The translations under genes and the position numbers were made by a program. The notes under the pieces were generated by a model, which was not told the DNA's origin, ran no database searches, and saw only the letters and a list, made by a program, of their open reading frames with translations. From Tannerellaceae bacterium (GTDB lineage Bacteria; Bacteroidota; Bacteroidia; Bacteroidales; Tannerellaceae), in NCBI GenBank assembly GCA_020860805.1, contig JAJBTP010000108.1, forward strand, positions 1-9,750: 9,750 nt of DNA, written 5' to 3'. Below, piece after piece: positions 7,310 through 9,750 of this stretch; the first letter of the stretch is position 1, and each line of letters opens with the position of its first letter.

Positions 7310-8413
7310 TTAATTCCAACCCGGATTTGGTTTAATATTCGGATTTCTTTGGATTTCTTCCAATGGTATTGCCCATGTATCAGCCATATAACCTCCTTTC
7401 CATATATAAGGAGCTCTAATACTACCCCAAATTTTCATAATACCATTTCCTTCATAGAAAACTGTTTCTTTCAAAGTACCCCAACGAAATTCATCGAAAT
7501 AATTAATGCCTTCATTTACAAATTCAAATCGTCTTTCATTCCGTAAACGTTCTCTCAAATTATCCCTGCCGGTAACCATTGTTGCCGGAGTAGAATTTAG
7601 TTCTGCTACACCAGCACGTCTTCTTACTTCGTTTATAAGTGCTGTAGCTTCACCTAAATCTCCTCCTCCTTCAATCAAAGCTTCTGCCCACATTAATAAT
7701 ACATCTGCATACCGGATAATCGGGAAGTCTGTTGGGCCAGCTACCCTGTTGTCAATTTCATTTACTCCTTCATACACATATTTACGATGTAAATAATAAA
7801 AGACAGATTCTGTATCTGATTTCAGGTCGTTTATTTCTTCTGTCATCTCTACAAAAGGCCATCTGGAAGTTACTGTATAATCCTGGGAATTCAGTGACCC
7901 TACATAATCTGAATAAGGAGTTATTACATTTGCCGCTAAACGAGGATCCCGGTTTTCATAAGCCTTTTTTATACGGGCTTCATTTCCGGATGGCAAATAG
8001 TAATTACGAATAGCAGGAACTTCTTTTTCCAATTCCTCTAACCGCCCTTCTACTTTTTCTTTTATTCTTCTTATTGCATCCGCATCATATCCGGCAATAG
8101 CAGGCCCCTCCGTATCTCTTAAAAAGAAAACTTCACGGGCATCCAAAGGAAGATCTGAGTAACCTGGTATATAGTTTTCCCAGTCAAATTTAGACCCATC
8201 AGCACATTCATATAAATCTACAATATTAGGTGAAATAACATATGTATTCCAGCAAGAACCATGCGAAGAACGGGTTCCACAGTAAAATTGAGTATCCGAA
8301 CCATAATCCACATTCGCTGTATGCTGAAGAGTAAATATCATTTCCTCACATTGTTCATTCGCTAGATAAAATAAGAACGTATAAGCACCGGTATTCAGAC
8401 ACCGTACCCACAC
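7310..8413 (-). CDS. SusD-like fragment 3 of 3: C-terminal glycan-binding region
   Basis: This frame resumes as LNTGAYTFLFYLANEQCEE at about 8398; the GTG at 8413 is only the first start-like codon. It holds the ligand-binding half of the protein and the hallmark C-terminus with RYADVLLMWAEAL, LRNERRFEFVNEGINYFDE and PNPGWN, ending in TAA at 7310-7312. The first-frame end (CGYGV-stop) and this start overlap, which fits a single lost base between 8395 and 8413. Confidence 0.9.
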   Translation of the reverse strand: MWVRCLNTGAYTFLFYLANEQCEEMIFTLQHTANVDYGSDTQFYCGTRSSHGSCWNTYVISPNIVDLYECADGSKFDWENYIPGYSDLPLDAREVFFLRDTEGPAIAGYDADAIRRIKEKVEGRLEELEKEVPAIRNYYLPSGNEARIKKAYENRDPRLAANVITPYSDYVGSLNSQDYTVTSRWPFVEMTEEINDLKSDTESVFYYLHRKYVYEGVNEIDNRVAGPTDFPIIRYADVLLMWAEALIEGGGDLGEATALINEVRRRAGVAELNSTPATMVTGRDNLRERLRNERRFEFVNEGINYFDEFRWGTLKETVFYEGNGIMKIWGSIRAPYIWKGGYMADTWAIPLEEIQRNPNIKPNPGWN

Positions 8414-9167
8414 TCTTCTACCTTTTTAAAATCTTTAATCGCCTCATCATATTTTCCTGTATAAAGATAAACTTTTCCTCTTAAAGCATAGGCCGCACCT
8501 TTAGCTACATGTCCATAATCACTATCTGCCGGCGCATATTTATTGGGGAGATTAGGTTCATTAATAGCATCTGTAAGATCCTGAATAATTACTTCCCAAA
8601 CATATTCTTCTGTTTCCCGAGGTTTTATAATATCATCCAAAAGTGTTTCTTCCAAATATACAGGAACCCCTTTAAATACCTGATTTAACCGGAAATAGTA
8701 ATAAGCACGTAAAAATTTAGCTTCTGCTACATAACGTGCTTTTTCTCTGCAGAAGAAGGGGAAATCTCTGGTATATTATGAATCGCATCATTTGCCCGGA
8801 CAATGCCCGTATATTGTGCTTTCCATATATCCTTAAACAAACCATCAGCGCTATTTATGGTTCCATTCAGGTAAGCAGGCGCATTACTGGCATCCTGTTG
8901 GGTAGACATACCGAAACGATCCAATGCATACAGTTGACGTCCGGAGGAACCGCCCGTACTATACCCATCTCTTAATACATTATAGACTCCCGCCATTCCT
9001 AAATCGGTCAGATAGTCGCTCGTCCACATATTCGTAGAAGCGATTTGATCATAGGGCTCCGTATTCAATAAGTTTTCAATACAACCGGTAGCAGAAAGTC
9101 TCATGGCTCCTATCAGAAAGCACTTTCCTATAGATTTAATTGTATTTGATAATATTCTTGATTTCAT
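7310..9167 (-). CDS. SusD/RagB-like glycan-binding outer-membrane lipoprotein, two frameshifts
   Basis: SusD-like proteins sit on the cell surface, cap the SusC transporter and help capture glycans. The ATG at 9165-9167 begins a lipoprotein signal with lipobox SATGC and Cys29, followed by the typical LLNTEPYDQIASTNMW region. The N-terminal TPR-like part (YLTDLGMAGVYNVLRDG, ANDAIHNIPEI), the central AEAKFLRAYYYFRL, and the C-terminal RYADVLLMWAEAL, LRNERRFEFVNEG and IQRNPNIKPNPGW are all family hallmarks. The reading is split by one missing base in the T/A run 8740-8744 and one missing base in about 8395-8413. Restoring both gives 619 residues, a normal length. The start lies 15 nt after the SusC-like stop, so the two are surely co-transcribed. 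Function is clear at family level; the bound glycan is not. Confidence 0.94.
8395..8739 (-). CDS. SusD-like fragment 2 of 3: central TPR-like region
   Basis: The frame is open from ARYVAEAKFLRAYYYFRL through GVPVYLEETLLDD and ends KDFKKVEECGYGV-stop. The TTG at 8653-8655 is not a start, since homologous sequence continues upstream of it. GKVYLYTGKYDEAIKDFKKV is a clear TPR-type helix pair found at this place in SusD proteins. Confidence 0.88.
   Translation of the reverse strand, partial: ARYVAEAKFLRAYYYFRLNQVFKGVPVYLEETLLDDIIKPRETEEYVWEVIIQDLTDAINEPNLPNKYAPADSDYGHVAKGAAYALRGKVYLYTGKYDEAIKDFKKVEECGYGV
8727..9167 (-). CDS. SusD-like fragment 1 of 3: signal peptide and N-terminal region
   Basis: This frame carries the lipoprotein signal and the first ~140 residues, ending SSAEKKHVM-stop. 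The true continuation is in another frame: adding one A to the run complementary to 8740-8744 gives SSAEKKARYVAEAKFLRAYYY, the conserved SusD segment. The signal peptide core has Arg23 (FLIGAMRLSATGC), an unusual charge in a hydrophobic stretch. Confidence 0.88.
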   Translation of the reverse strand: MKSRILSNTIKSIGKCFLIGAMRLSATGCIENLLNTEPYDQIASTNMWTSDYLTDLGMAGVYNVLRDGYSTGGSSGRQLYALDRFGMSTQQDASNAPAYLNGTINSADGLFKDIWKAQYTGIVRANDAIHNIPEISPSSAEKKHVM

Positions 9168-9182
9168 AATGCAAATTTTTAA

Positions 9183-9750
9183 TTAAAAGTTAACAGTCAA
9201 ACCAAAAGCAAACTGGCGCATAGGTAAATAACCAATACCGGCACCTCTCTCAGGGTCCATAAACGGATAAGGTGTAAAAGTCAATAAGTTTTCTCCTGAT
9301 GCAAAAACCCTTACATGATCAATTTTAATTCTTTCAGTAAGACGGGAAGGAATTGTATAACCTATCTGAAGATTTTTCAATTTAAGATAAGAAGCATTAT
9401 AAATCCAACGGGTACTGGGAACTCCATTTTGAGCTTGTTCAAGTGTTCCACCTGCATTGGATAAACGAGGATAAGCACCACCCTGATTATTCAAAGGATT
9501 AGAAGGATTATCTACATCATAGAAATACCGGTTATTGGCAACATCCAATCCGATTGCATTCTCATTGGAAGTATAAGGAGAGTTATAACCTGATTCCAGG
9601 AAATAATAATAAACACCTGCTACACCAGACCAAATCATAGATAAATCAAAATTATTCCATTCCACATCAATTGTAAAACCATAGTTATATTTAGGTAAGC
9701 TGATTTTCCTGTGAAAGTACGGTCATTGGTATCTCCATAGATTTTATCGC
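9183..9750 (-). CDS. SusC/RagA-like TonB-dependent transporter, C-terminal part, one frameshift
   Basis: This is the end of an outer-membrane TonB-dependent transporter that imports oligosaccharides with its SusD partner. Only about 190 residues are in the window; the rest lies beyond 9750. The visible part is the last beta-barrel strands: DKIYGDTNDRTFTGK, then PKYNYGFTIDVEWNNFDLSM, STRWIYNASYLKLKNLQIGY, VRVFASGENLLTFTPY and the terminal FAFGLTVNF with the aromatic last residue needed for barrel insertion. The frame breaks near 9704-9707. Adding one A to that run joins GDTNDRTFTGK to ISLPKYNYGF. The long open frame ends at a GTG (9663-9665) that is internal. The stop is 15 nt before the susD-like start. 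Confidence 0.92.

Noticed and set aside
1..9750. Phase variation by invertible DNA or a programmed frameshift system
   Set aside because: No inverted-repeat-flanked invertible segment or recombinase gene is visible, and no slippery heptamer with a downstream structure was evident at the breaks.
1..9750. tRNA, rRNA, CRISPR array or insertion sequence
   Set aside because: No cloverleaf, regularly spaced repeats, transposase motifs or terminal inverted repeats with target duplications were seen.

Overview
This window looks like part of a polysaccharide utilization locus (PUL) from a member of the Bacteroidota, most likely Bacteroidales. The evidence is an AT-rich sequence, a SusC/SusD-like pair, a hybrid two-component system (HTCS) regulator, Bacteroidota-type lipoprotein signals and few recognisable Shine-Dalgarno sites. 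The genus cannot be named from the sequence alone.

Layout. On the + strand, positions 2-3950 encode one HTCS whose first few dozen residues lie left of the window. It has a periplasmic propeller sensor, a Y_Y_Y domain, a membrane helix, a histidine kinase, a receiver and an AraC-type DNA-binding domain. A short convergent intergenic region (3951-4098) holds a terminator-like hairpin. On the - strand, read right to left, there is an operon-like run: the C-terminal part of a SusC-like TonB-dependent transporter (9183-9750, cut by the window edge), a SusD-like surface lipoprotein (7310-9167), a heparinase II/III-type polysaccharide lyase (5315-7250) and a GH88 unsaturated glucuronyl hydrolase lipoprotein (4099-5304). 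Spacings are 15, 59 and 10 nt. A perfect 13-bp inverted repeat sits in the 59-nt gap between the susD-like and lyase genes.

How the genes fit together (inference from family knowledge). SusC/SusD capture and import an oligosaccharide containing uronic acid. The lyase cleaves it by beta-elimination, leaving a 4,5-unsaturated uronic acid at the non-reducing end, and the GH88 enzyme removes that residue. The HTCS senses an oligosaccharide product in the periplasm and activates the operon. The substrate could be a glycosaminoglycan or another uronic-acid glycan; the sequence does not settle this.

The most notable feature is that four of the five genes are interrupted by single-base frameshifts, seven in total: three in the HTCS, one in the lyase, two in the SusD-like gene and one in the SusC-like gene. 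Most lie in or beside short homopolymers. After each one the protein continues in another frame with family motifs intact, and restoring one base each time gives full-length products. I read this mainly as homopolymer indel error in the assembly, not as decay or phase variation, but raw reads are needed to decide. I found no RNA genes, CRISPR array, insertion sequence or clearly new system.
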